From: Siculibacillus lacustris
GTDB taxonomy: Bacteria > Pseudomonadota > Alphaproteobacteria > Rhizobiales > Ancalomicrobiaceae
DNA length: 64,000 nucleotides
Direction of reading: 5' to 3'
Assembly: GCF_004328075.1 (NCBI RefSeq)
Contig: NZ_SJFN01000001.1
Location: forward strand, 161,700 to 225,699
Shown piece by piece: positions 46,592 to 54,935 of this stretch (within the stretch, counting starts at the first letter, position 1; every line of letters starts with the position of its first letter). The notes beneath the pieces are model-generated. The model was not told where the DNA came from, made no database searches, and was given only the letters and a program-made list of their open reading frames with translations. Made by a program: the position numbers and the translations under genes.

Positions 46592-47222
46592 GGCGCTTTT
46601 CGCGGAAATCTGTGACGAACTGCCGCTGGTGGCGATCCTGCGCGGCCTGACCCCGCCCGACGCGGTGGCGGTGGCGCGGCGGCTCTGGGAAGCCGGCTTC
46701 CGGCTGATCGAGGTGCCGCTCAATTCGCCCGATCCCTTCGCTTCGATCGAAGCGATCCGCGCCGATCTCGGCGACGACACGCTGGTCGGCGCGGGAACCG
46801 TGACCAATGTCGCGGCGGTGGCGCGGCTGGCGGCGATCGGCGCCGATCTGGTGGTGATGCCGCACGCCGACGTCGCGGTGATCGCCGCCGCCAAGGCCGC
46901 CGGTCTCGTCTGTGTGCCGGGCATCGCCACCGCGACCGAAGCCTTCGCGGCGCTGGCCGCCGGGGCCGACGCGTTGAAACTGTTCCCGGCGGAGTTGCTG
47001 ACCCCGAGCGTGCTGAAGGCGCTGCGGTCGGTGTTGCCCGGGGGAACCCGCCTGATGCCGGTCGGCGGCATCACGCCCGACAGTTTCGCGCCCTACCGCA
47101 CGGCCGGTGCCGCTGGTTTCGGCCTCGGCGGGGCGCTCTATCGGCCCGGCGCCTCGGTCGACGAGGTCGGGGTCGCCGCAGACCGGTTCGTCGCCGCCTG
47201 GGCGAGGAGCCGGCGCCACTGA
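46575..47222 (+). CDS. dgoA: 2-dehydro-3-deoxy-6-phosphogalactonate aldolase
   Basis: 215 aa class I aldolase of the KDPG/KDPGal family, giving pyruvate and glyceraldehyde 3-phosphate. The catalytic Glu lies in FRLIEVPLNSPDP, the Schiff-base Lys in GADALKLFPAE, and LVGAGTV and LMPVGGI form the phosphate site. VPLNSP and LFPAE distinguish DgoA from Eda. Directly downstream of dgoK, it completes the last two De Ley-Doudoroff steps. Confidence 0.94.
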   Translation: MSDRREALFAEICDELPLVAILRGLTPPDAVAVARRLWEAGFRLIEVPLNSPDPFASIEAIRADLGDDTLVGAGTVTNVAAVARLAAIGADLVVMPHADVAVIAAAKAAGLVCVPGIATATEAFAALAAGADALKLFPAELLTPSVLKALRSVLPGGTRLMPVGGITPDSFAPYRTAGAAGFGLGGALYRPGASVDEVGVAADRFVAAWARSRRH

Positions 47223-47291
47223 ATCGATCGTCCGATCGGTCCGGGAAACGATGCGGCTCGGGATCTCCGTTTCCCCGATCGGCCCCGCCGA

Positions 47292-48836
47292 TCAGCCGAG
47301 CAGCGCCGCGACCTCGGTCGTCGCGGCGAAGGTCTCGGCGATCGCCAGCACCGCGGCGTGGATCGGACCCGACGTGATGGTCGGGATCACCGAGGCGTCG
47401 ACCACGAAGGCGCCGTCGCAGCCGCACAGCCGCAGATCGGCGTCGACCACCGCGTCGGCGTCGGCGCCCATCCGGCAGGTGCCGACCGGATGGTGGTGGG
47501 TGATCACCGCGCGTTGCAGGAAGTCGTCGACAGCCGCCGGCGAGCGGACGTCGAGGCCGGGCAGGATCTCCTCGGCCCGCCAGCCGGCGAGCGCCGCGCC
47601 GGCGCCGACCTCGCGGGCGAGCTCCAGGGCGCGCCGCATCAGGCGGCGGTCGTGGTCGGTGGAGAGATAGGCCGGATCGATCAGCGGCGCGTCGCCGACC
47701 GACGGGCCGGTGACGGTCAGGCGGCCGCGGCTGGTCGGGTGGGTGACCCCGGAGAGCAGCGTATAGGCGGTGCCGTAGGCCGGCGCGGCGAAGCCCTCCG
47801 ACACGCTCGGCGCCACCACGCAGCCGAGCACGACGTCCGGCGGGCCGCCGGCGCGGGTCGGATCGTCGGCGTCGAGATACATCAGTGATTCGGAATGCTG
47901 CAGCCGCGACGGCGGGACCGGGCGCGCGGCGCGGTAGACGTTGCCGGCGGTGAGCAGGTGATCGTGGAGGTTGGCGCCGACATCGGGGCGATCGAGGCGG
48001 CAGGTGATCCCGGCCGCCGCGAGGTCGCCGGCCGGGCCGATGCCGGAGCGCATCAGGAGCAGCGGCGAGGCGACCGCCCCGGCGGCGATCAGGGTGACAC
48101 CCGCGGAAATCGTCGCCGCGCGCCCGTCGATCTCGACCTCGGCGCCGGTCACCCGATCGCCGGCGAAGGCCAGGCGATGGACCACCGCGCCGGTGATCAG
48201 GGTGAGATTCGGGCGAGCGATCGCCGGGGTCAGCCAGGCGTCGGCGGCGCTGACCCGGCGGCCGTCGCGGATGGTCAGGGAATTCGGGGCGACGCCGCAG
48301 AGCGGGCCGGCGTTGTGATCGCCGATCACCGGAACGCCGAGGTCGGCGCCGGCCTGCATGTAGGCGCGCACCAGCGGACTGACCTCCGCGTCGGGCAGCC
48401 ACACCGGCAGCGGCCCGGCGTCGCCGTGGGCGCCATCGGCGGCGCCCGAGAAGCGCTCCATCCGACGGAAGGCCGGCAGCAGGCCGGCGTGCGACCATTT
48501 CGCCGAGCCGGTGGCGGCGGCCCAGGGCGCGAAGTCGTCGGCATGGCCGCGGACATGGGCCATGGCATGGAGGCAGCTCGACCCGCCGACGACCCGGCCG
48601 CGCGGCCAGTCGTGGCGGCGGCCGGCGGTGCCGGCCTGCGGCACGGTGCGATAGGCCCAGTCGAAGGCCCGCCCGGGCAGGCTCGGCCATTTCTGCGGGG
48701 TCGCGATGTCGGGATCGCTCGGGCGATCGCCGGCTTCGAGCAGACCGACGCGGAGATCGGGATTTTCCGAAAGCCGCGCCGCCAGGACGCATCCGGCCGA
48801 GCCGGCACCGATGATCAGGACGTCGAAGGGGGTCAC
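47292..48836 (-). CDS. Pyridoxine 4-oxidase (GMC flavoprotein)
   Basis: 514 aa GMC oxidoreductase that oxidises pyridoxine to pyridoxal with O2, the first step of vitamin B6 breakdown. From memory it matches the Mesorhizobium loti enzyme along its length: the FAD loop VLIIGAGSAGCVLAARLSE, QAGTAGRRHDWPRGRVVGGSSCLHAMAH, IRDGRRVSAADAWLT, VPPSRLQHSES, and the C-terminal HHHPVGTCRMGADADAVVDA and GPIHAAVLAIAETF with the active-site His. A GTG start at 48836 has GAGGA upstream; the longer frame is low complexity. It lies 107 bases from a GntR gene on the same strand, with the aminotransferase gene of the same pathway divergent beyond it. Confidence 0.88.
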   Translation of the reverse strand: MTPFDVLIIGAGSAGCVLAARLSENPDLRVGLLEAGDRPSDPDIATPQKWPSLPGRAFDWAYRTVPQAGTAGRRHDWPRGRVVGGSSCLHAMAHVRGHADDFAPWAAATGSAKWSHAGLLPAFRRMERFSGAADGAHGDAGPLPVWLPDAEVSPLVRAYMQAGADLGVPVIGDHNAGPLCGVAPNSLTIRDGRRVSAADAWLTPAIARPNLTLITGAVVHRLAFAGDRVTGAEVEIDGRAATISAGVTLIAAGAVASPLLLMRSGIGPAGDLAAAGITCRLDRPDVGANLHDHLLTAGNVYRAARPVPPSRLQHSESLMYLDADDPTRAGGPPDVVLGCVVAPSVSEGFAAPAYGTAYTLLSGVTHPTSRGRLTVTGPSVGDAPLIDPAYLSTDHDRRLMRRALELAREVGAGAALAGWRAEEILPGLDVRSPAAVDDFLQRAVITHHHPVGTCRMGADADAVVDADLRLCGCDGAFVVDASVIPTITSGPIHAAVLAIAETFAATTEVAALLG

Positions 48837-48943
48837 GGGGCAGGGTCCTCGCGTCGAAGGCTGGGCACGGATCGGCGATCGCCACGGCGGGGCCGGGCGC
48901 GACGGGCGGGGTGACGGGTTGCGATGAGCGGCGGGCGGGCGGC

Positions 48944-49678
48944 CTAGAAGAGGCCGCCCGGAGCCAGACGTCCGATGATCTTCTGCTGGATGGCGGCGAG
49001 ATGTTGCCACATCGCCCGCTCGGCGACCTCCGGGTCGCGCGAGGCGATGGCGTCGGCGATCACCCGATGTTCGGCGTCGCGTTCCTTGACCCGTTCCGGG
49101 ATCAGATCGGCGTCGCTGTCGGTGAAGCGCAGGCGGCCGTCGCTCGCCACCCGATGGAGGATGATGTAGAGCTCGGAGGCCAGCACGTTGCGCGACCCGG
49201 CGGCGATCGCCTTGTGGAAGGCCATGTCGGCGGCGGTCGGATCGCTGCCGGTCCCGGTGGTGGCGGCGCGGCGGATGCGTTCGATCTCGGCCGGCGAAGC
49301 GCGCAGCGCCGCCAGCCGGGCGAGCGCCGGCTCGAGCACCATGCGCAGTTCCATCACCTCGAACGGATTGGTCGATTCGATCAGACCGCGCCCCTTTTCC
49401 AACGGGCTGGCGGCGCGGCGGCCGGCGCGGGCCGGTTCCAATTCGCCGGCGGCGCGCAACCGCCCCAGCGCCCGGCGCAGGGTGTGACGCTTCACACTCA
49501 ACTCTTCGGCCACCATCCGCTCGGGCGGCATCGACCCGGTCTTGGCGATGATCGCCCGGATCGATTCGAGCAGCTCGGCGAATTCGGTGTCGTCCTTGCG
49601 GCCGATCGAATCGTCGGAGTCGCCCACCGGCGATCCGTTGCGGTCGGCCTCGTCCCTCAGCGTTTCGATCGAGGTCAC
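48944..49678 (-). CDS. GntR-family regulator (FCD), candidate B6-catabolism regulator
   Basis: 244 aa. The N-terminal winged helix is compact (IRAIIAKTGSMPPERMVAEELSVKRHTLRRALGRLRAAGEL), and the FCD domain has the D-x-x-x-H pattern in TAADMAFHKAIAAGSRNVLAS and H in ERDAEHRVIADAI. A GTG at 49678 with GGAGAA just before it is preferred over an ATG 35 codons upstream. It sits between pyridoxine 4-oxidase and the divergent aminotransferase gene. Repeated GGTTG/CAACC-type sequences in the gap, and again before the HpaB operon, are its likely sites. It lacks the aminotransferase domain of MocR/PdxR regulators. Confidence 0.88.
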   Translation of the reverse strand: MTSIETLRDEADRNGSPVGDSDDSIGRKDDTEFAELLESIRAIIAKTGSMPPERMVAEELSVKRHTLRRALGRLRAAGELEPARAGRRAASPLEKGRGLIESTNPFEVMELRMVLEPALARLAALRASPAEIERIRRAATTGTGSDPTAADMAFHKAIAAGSRNVLASELYIILHRVASDGRLRFTDSDADLIPERVKERDAEHRVIADAIASRDPEVAERAMWQHLAAIQQKIIGRLAPGGLF

Positions 49679-50052
49679 CTGGGTTCTCCGGTTAGAGCCG
49701 TCGGTCCGACAGGGGTCGGCGGAAGATCGCTCCGCCGACAGCCGTTGGATGAACATGGGCCGTGCGACGCCGCAATACAACATTGGTTGAGGGATGGTCG
49801 AGCCCCCGGCAGAAACTTTCGACAGATCGCTCGCTGCCCCGGCGTCACCCGCGCGACCGGGCCGGCAGCGCCGAAATCCGTAGTATTCCGCAGATTCGAG
49901 CCGGGCTGTCGCCGGAGTTGGGGCTGCGAGATTCCGGTTGCATCGGCGCTTCCGCGGTGCGAGGTTCGAACCATTGAAGCGATAATGGTCTGGTTATTGG
50001 TTGTACGCAACCCGACCCGGCCGTCCGGCGATCCCGAAGCGAAAGGTGCCCG
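49679..50052. promoter_or_regulatory. GntR/aminotransferase control region with GGTTG-type repeats
   Basis: Contains ATTGGTTGAGGG (49782-49793), the inverted repeat ACCATT...AATGGT (49970-49989) and GGTTG-TACG-CAACC (49999-50012), plus GGTTATTGGTTG around 49992-50003. The first shares 11 bases (ATTGGTTGAGG) with 56683-56693 in front of the HpaB operon. No gene is seen in these 374 bases. Confidence 0.5.
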
Positions 50053-51240
50053 ATGCGTTACGCGCCGTCCGATTCCCCCGTCCTGACGCTGACCACCGGT
50101 CCCGTCGACGCCTATCCCGCGGTGCTGCGCGGGCTCGCCTCGCCGGTGCTCTACGACTACGATCCGCTGTTCCTGGCGACCTACCAACGCGTCTGCGAGA
50201 AGCTCGCGCCGCTGGTCAAGTCCCAGACCGTCCCCGTCCTGCTGCACGGCGAGCCGGTGCTGGCGCTCGAAGCGGCGGCGGCGTCGCTGATCGGCCGCGA
50301 CGACGTGGTGCTGAATCTGGTCTCCGGCGTCTACGCCAAGGGCTTCGAAGGCCGGGCCGGCCGCTCCAGCGCCGAAATCGTCGAACTCGCCGTGCCCTAT
50401 GACCAGGTGATCGATCCCGCCGCGGTCGCCGAGGCGCTGGCCGCGCGGCCCGACGTCACCGTCGTCGCCGCCTGCCATCACGACACGCCGTCGGGGACGA
50501 TCAACCCGATCGCCGAGATCGGCGCGGTCGTCGCCCGTCACGGCGCGCTGTTCCTGGTCGACACGGTGTCGTCCTTCGGCGGCATGGCGATCGACGCCGA
50601 GAGCGCCCACGCCGATCTGTTCGTCACCGGGCCCAACAAGTGCCTCGGCTGCCCGCCGGGCCTGTCGATCCTCGGCGTCTCCGAGCGGGCCTGGGCCAAG
50701 ATGGAAGCCAATCCGAGTGCGCCCCGCGCCTCGATCCTCAGCATCCTCGACTGGCGCGACGCTTGGCGCGCCGACCGGCCGTTCCCGTTCACGCCGTCGG
50801 TGGCCGAGGTCAACGGCCTGGAGGCGGCGATCGATCTCTACGTCACCGAGGGGCCGGAAAAGGTGTGGGCGCGCCACGCGCTCACCGCCCGGGCCTGCCG
50901 GGCCGGCATCCTGGCGATGGGGCTCGCCCTGTGGCCGGCCGACGTCGCCTTCGCTTCGCCGACCACCACCGCGGTGCGCACCCCCGAGGGCATCGACGAG
51001 GCGGCGCTGCGCGGCGAGGTCCGGGCGCGCTACGGCGTGGTGCTGTCGTCGGGGCGCGGCGCCACCGCCGGCCGCCTGACCCGTATCGGCCACATGGGAC
51101 CGACCGCCCAACCGATCCACGCGGTGGTCGCGGTGGCGGCCTTCGGCGGCGCCCTGACCGCCCTCGGCCACCGGGTCGACGTCGGCGCCGGCGTGGCGGC
51201 GGCACTGGCGGTGATCGACGCCGATCGCGACGGGGACTGA
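50053..51240 (+). CDS. ppaT: Pyridoxamine-pyruvate aminotransferase
   Basis: 395 aa class V PLP-fold aminotransferase that converts pyridoxamine plus pyruvate to pyridoxal plus alanine; the substrate itself replaces the cofactor. It recalls the M. loti enzyme closely: LTLTTGPVDAYPAVLRGL and LYDYDPLF near the N terminus, HGEPVLALEAAAASLI, CHHDTPSGTINPI, VDTVSSFGGM, the Schiff-base Lys at 196 in VTGPNKCLG, and late SSGRGATAGRLTRIGHMGPTAQP with the carboxylate-binding Arg. GAAAGG precedes the ATG. It is divergent from the GntR gene and pyridoxine 4-oxidase, and converges on the importer genes. Confidence 0.92.
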   Translation: MRYAPSDSPVLTLTTGPVDAYPAVLRGLASPVLYDYDPLFLATYQRVCEKLAPLVKSQTVPVLLHGEPVLALEAAAASLIGRDDVVLNLVSGVYAKGFEGRAGRSSAEIVELAVPYDQVIDPAAVAEALAARPDVTVVAACHHDTPSGTINPIAEIGAVVARHGALFLVDTVSSFGGMAIDAESAHADLFVTGPNKCLGCPPGLSILGVSERAWAKMEANPSAPRASILSILDWRDAWRADRPFPFTPSVAEVNGLEAAIDLYVTEGPEKVWARHALTARACRAGILAMGLALWPADVAFASPTTTAVRTPEGIDEAALRGEVRARYGVVLSSGRGATAGRLTRIGHMGPTAQPIHAVVAVAAFGGALTALGHRVDVGAGVAAALAVIDADRDGD

Positions 51241-51248
51241 GCGATCGG

Positions 51249-52184
51249 TCATCGCGCGCCCCGCACATAGTGGACGCCGAGCGCCGGCGGCAGCGCCGCC
51301 CGGCGTCCGAACAGGATCAGGATCAGCAGCACGGTGGCGAAGGGCAGCATCTGGATGACGTCGGTCGGGATGTCGACGCCGGCGACCTGCAGGGCGGTGG
51401 TGATCGACAGGCAGGCGCCGAACAGCACCGCCCCACACAGCAGCCACAGCGGATGCCCGCGCGCCAGCATCGCCAGGACGATGCCGATGAAGCCGGCGCC
51501 GTTGGTCATGAAGGGCACGAAGATCCCGGCGCCGACCTCGGACATGAAGGCGCCGCCGAGACCGGCGAGCGCCCCGGCGGTGAGCACCGCGGCCGAGCGG
51601 ATGGCGACCACCCCGACCCCGGCGGCATCGAGCGCCGCCGGCTTGTCGCCGGCCGCCTGGAGCGCCAGTCCGAGATGGGTCCGGCGGAACACCCAGCTGG
51701 TCACGGCCACCGCGGCGACCGCGAGATAGACGATCGCCGGGCGATCGAACAGCGCCGGACCGATCACCGGCAGGCTCGACAGGCCGGGAATCGGCAAGGT
51801 CGGGACCGCCGGCAGGCGCGGATAGCTCTGGGCGAACTGGAAGTGATGCTGGAGGGCGGTCATGCCTTCGGCGCCGAGGGTCAGCGCGATGCCGATGACG
51901 ATCTGGTTGAGGCCGAGGCCGACGCACAGCACCGCCATCACCGCCGCGACCGCGGCGCCGCCGACCGCGCCGGCGAGGAAGCCGAGCCAGATCGAGCCGG
52001 AGCCATAGGCGACCAGGAAGCCGCCGTAGGCGCCGATCAGCATCATGCCTTCGAGGCCGATGTTGAGCACCCCGGCCTTTTCCGAGATCTGCTCACCGAG
52101 GCCGGCGAGCATCAGCGGCAGGCCGGCGGTGACGGCGCCGAGGATCAGGGCGGTGAGAAAGGCTTCGGTGAACAGAGCCGACAT
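51249..52184 (-). CDS. BMP/nucleoside-type ABC importer permease 2
   Basis: 311 aa inner-membrane protein of the BPD_transp_2 family (YufQ/NupQ-like). It starts with FTEAFLTALILGAVTAGLPLMLAGLGEQISEKAGVLNIGLEGMMLIGAY, the diagnostic block of the second permease in these importers, and has eight or so helices. It is the last gene of the four-gene minus-strand importer operon and converges on the aminotransferase gene with only nine bases between stops. Confidence 0.93.
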   Translation of the reverse strand: MSALFTEAFLTALILGAVTAGLPLMLAGLGEQISEKAGVLNIGLEGMMLIGAYGGFLVAYGSGSIWLGFLAGAVGGAAVAAVMAVLCVGLGLNQIVIGIALTLGAEGMTALQHHFQFAQSYPRLPAVPTLPIPGLSSLPVIGPALFDRPAIVYLAVAAVAVTSWVFRRTHLGLALQAAGDKPAALDAAGVGVVAIRSAAVLTAGALAGLGGAFMSEVGAGIFVPFMTNGAGFIGIVLAMLARGHPLWLLCGAVLFGACLSITTALQVAGVDIPTDVIQMLPFATVLLILILFGRRAALPPALGVHYVRGAR

Positions 52185-52187
52185 GTG

Positions 52188-53273
52188 TCACCTCCCCGCC
52201 GCGCGGCGGCGTTGATCGAGATGTTCGGTGATGCCGAGCATGATCAGCAGGATCGCGACCACCACCAGGGTGAAATGGTTGGGCACGCCGAGCCGCCGGG
52301 CGGCGCTCTCGCCGCCGATCGACAGGACCGAGAACAGGAAGACGAAGGCGATCGAGGCGAAGCCGTTGAAGCGCGCCAGGAACACCAGCGGCACCACGGT
52401 GAGGCCATAGGCCGGGTTCCAGTCGGCCCGCACGTTGCCCTGGACGCCGACGATCTCGACCGCGCCGGCCAATCCTGCGAGCGCCGCGGAGATGGCGAAG
52501 ACCGCGACGGTCAGGCGCGGCACCGGCAGGCCGGCGTGCAGCGCGGCGCGGGGATTGGCGCCGACGATGCGCAGCTTCAGGCCGAAGGCGGTGCGGGTCA
52601 TGATCAGATGAACCAGGACGATCGCCACCAGCCCGATCAGCAGGCCGCTCGACACCGTGGTCTCGAACAGGCGCGGCAGGCGATCGGCGACGGCGAGCGT
52701 GCGGGTCTGCGGCACGGTTGTGCGCGGATCGAGGAAGGCGAGCTTGACCAGGACGTTGGCGAGCGAGACGCCGAGGAAGGTCATCATCAGCGTGGTGATG
52801 ATCTCGTTGACGTTCTGCCAGGCCTTGAGCAGGGCCGGCACCACCGACCACGCCGCGCCGACCGCCGCGCCGAGGATCAGGCAACAGCTCAGCACCGCCC
52901 AGTTGGGCAGATGGCCGCTGAGCGCCGGCGCCGCCGCCGCGACGATCACCGCGGCGAGCAGGAACTGGCCGTCGCCGCCGAGGTTCCAGATGCCGGCGCG
53001 AAAGGCGACGATCAGGCTGGCGGCGATCAGCAGCAAGGGCGCCATGCGGGTGGCGGTGGCCTCCAGCCCCGACGGCGACAGCAGGCCGCGCTGCACCACC
53101 CAGCCGTAATAGGCGAGCGGATCGACGCCGAGCAACGCCAGGATCAGGCCCGACAGCGCCAGCGCGGCGACCAGCGGCACCACCGTGGTGGCGATCAGAT
53201 GGAGGTGGCGGCGCAGCGCCGGGCGCAGCGCGGTCGGGGAGATCGGGGGGCTGTCCGCGGTTTCCAGGGTCAT
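52188..53273 (-). CDS. BMP/nucleoside-type ABC importer permease 1
   Basis: 361 aa BPD_transp_2 permease (YufP/NupP-like). ATRMAPLLLIAASLIVAFRAGIWNLGGDGQFLLAA and WQNVNEIITTLMMTFLGVSLANVLV are typical of the first permease. The ATG at 53273 overlaps the ATPase stop by four bases, and its own stop is three bases before the second permease start. About nine to ten helices. Confidence 0.93.
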   Translation of the reverse strand: MTLETADSPPISPTALRPALRRHLHLIATTVVPLVAALALSGLILALLGVDPLAYYGWVVQRGLLSPSGLEATATRMAPLLLIAASLIVAFRAGIWNLGGDGQFLLAAVIVAAAAPALSGHLPNWAVLSCCLILGAAVGAAWSVVPALLKAWQNVNEIITTLMMTFLGVSLANVLVKLAFLDPRTTVPQTRTLAVADRLPRLFETTVSSGLLIGLVAIVLVHLIMTRTAFGLKLRIVGANPRAALHAGLPVPRLTVAVFAISAALAGLAGAVEIVGVQGNVRADWNPAYGLTVVPLVFLARFNGFASIAFVFLFSVLSIGGESAARRLGVPNHFTLVVVAILLIMLGITEHLDQRRRAAGR

Positions 53274-54838
53274 GTCGCTACGCCGCTCATCAGTTCGCCG
53301 ACCCGCAGCCGGGCCGATCGGTCGTTGGCTACCATCCCGACGATCCGTCCCTGGGACATCACGGCGATGCGGTCGGAGAGTTCGAGGACCTCCTCGAGAT
53401 CGGTCGAGATCAGGATCACCGCCAGACCGCGATCGGCGGCCTCGCGGATGCGCCGCCGCGACGCCCGGATGTTCTGGACGTCGAGGCCGTAGGTCGGCTT
53501 GGCGAAGATCACCGCGCGCGCCTCGCCGGACAGTTCGCGGGCGAGCAGCGCCTTCTGGATGTTGCCGCCGGAGAGTTTGCCGATCGGCGTCTCGACGCCC
53601 GGGGTGCGCACGTCGTATTCGGCGACCAGCCGGCGGGCGTGATCGGCGATCGGGCCGCTGCGCTCCAGGCCGCCGGCCCAGAACAGATCGTCGCCGACCC
53701 GCTTCAGGAGCAGGTTGAGCGACACCGGAAAGGCCGCCACGGTGCCTTCGCCGAGCCGGTCGTCGGTGACGTAGCGCAGGCCGCGGCGATGGCGTTCGCC
53801 GATCGCCAGCGCGGCGATCGGCCGGCCGTCGAGATCGATCCGCCCCTGGCGCAGCGGCCGCTGGCCGGCCACCGCCTCGGCGAACTGCTTCTGGCCGTTG
53901 CCGTCGATGCCGGCGATGCCGACGATCTCGCCGGCGGCGACGGTGAGGTCGACGTCGGCGAGCGGCACCGCCTCGTCGTCGACGGCGAGGCCGGAGATCT
54001 CCAGGACCGGGGCGCCGCCGGCGAAGGGTTGCCGCTCGGGTCCGCTCGCCGTGCCGGCCGAGGCGGCATCGGAGCCGAACATCAGGCGGACCACTTCGGC
54101 GGTGACCACCTGCGGCGTCAGCGCGGTCAGGCGGTCGGGGGTGATCTCGCCGACCTTGCGGCCGAGGCGGAGCACCGAGATGCGGTGACCGAAGGCCAGC
54201 GCCTCGTTGAGCTTGTGGGTGATGAACACCACCGCGAGGCCGCGGGCGACCAGCCGCCGCATCAGGGCGCCGAGCTCCTCCGAGCCCTTCGGCGTGAGCA
54301 TCGCGGTGGCCTCGTCGAGCACCAGCACGCGGCTGCCGCGCATCAGGGCCCGGACGATCTCGACCTGCTGCTGTTCGCCGAGCGACAGCGAGCCGACCGG
54401 AGCATGGGGGTCGACGCGGACGCCGATGCCGGCGCAGACCTCGGCCATGCGGGCGGCAATGCCGCGCTTGTCGGGGCGCGACCACGCCGGGCCGCCGAGG
54501 GCGATGTTCTCGACGACGGTCAGCGACGGCACCAGCATGGCGTGCTGGAACACCGTGCCGATGCCGAGCTCGAGGGCGCGGGCCGGCGTGTCGATCACCT
54601 GTTCGCGGCCGTCGACCAGGATCGCGCCGGAATCGGGGGTCTGGATCCCCGACAGCATGCCGATCAGCGTCGACTTGCCGGCGCCGTTCTCGCCGAGCAG
54701 CACGTGGACTTCGCCCGGCCACAGATCGAGCGAGACGGAATCGTTGGCGACGACGCCGGGAAACCGCTTGGTCACTTCGAACAGCGACACGATCGGTTCG
54801 TCGGTGCGGAAGGCGGCGGGATGGCCTGGTTGGGTCAT
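53270..54838 (-). CDS. BMP/nucleoside-type ABC importer, double ATPase
   Basis: 522 aa with two ABC cassettes, as in sugar and nucleoside importers. Cassette 1 has Walker A GENGAGKST, signature LSLGEQQQVEIVRAL and Walker B VLVLDEATAML. Cassette 2 has a modified Walker A (GIDGNGQKQ), LSGGNIQKALLAREL and AVIFAKPTYGLD in the Walker B place. A degenerate second site (Lys-Pro-Thr-Tyr for Asp-Glu-Pro-Thr) is usual in this family. It energises the two permeases that follow. Confidence 0.93.
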   Translation of the reverse strand: MTQPGHPAAFRTDEPIVSLFEVTKRFPGVVANDSVSLDLWPGEVHVLLGENGAGKSTLIGMLSGIQTPDSGAILVDGREQVIDTPARALELGIGTVFQHAMLVPSLTVVENIALGGPAWSRPDKRGIAARMAEVCAGIGVRVDPHAPVGSLSLGEQQQVEIVRALMRGSRVLVLDEATAMLTPKGSEELGALMRRLVARGLAVVFITHKLNEALAFGHRISVLRLGRKVGEITPDRLTALTPQVVTAEVVRLMFGSDAASAGTASGPERQPFAGGAPVLEISGLAVDDEAVPLADVDLTVAAGEIVGIAGIDGNGQKQFAEAVAGQRPLRQGRIDLDGRPIAALAIGERHRRGLRYVTDDRLGEGTVAAFPVSLNLLLKRVGDDLFWAGGLERSGPIADHARRLVAEYDVRTPGVETPIGKLSGGNIQKALLARELSGEARAVIFAKPTYGLDVQNIRASRRRIREAADRGLAVILISTDLEEVLELSDRIAVMSQGRIVGMVANDRSARLRVGELMSGVAT

Positions 54839-54935
54839 GGTCCGGCATCACGGGTGGTCGAGGGGCACGGCTGCGCCGGTCGACGAGGACGACGAAGGCC
54901 GGTCGCGACGGGGGTCCGCCGCGACCGGAGGCGGC

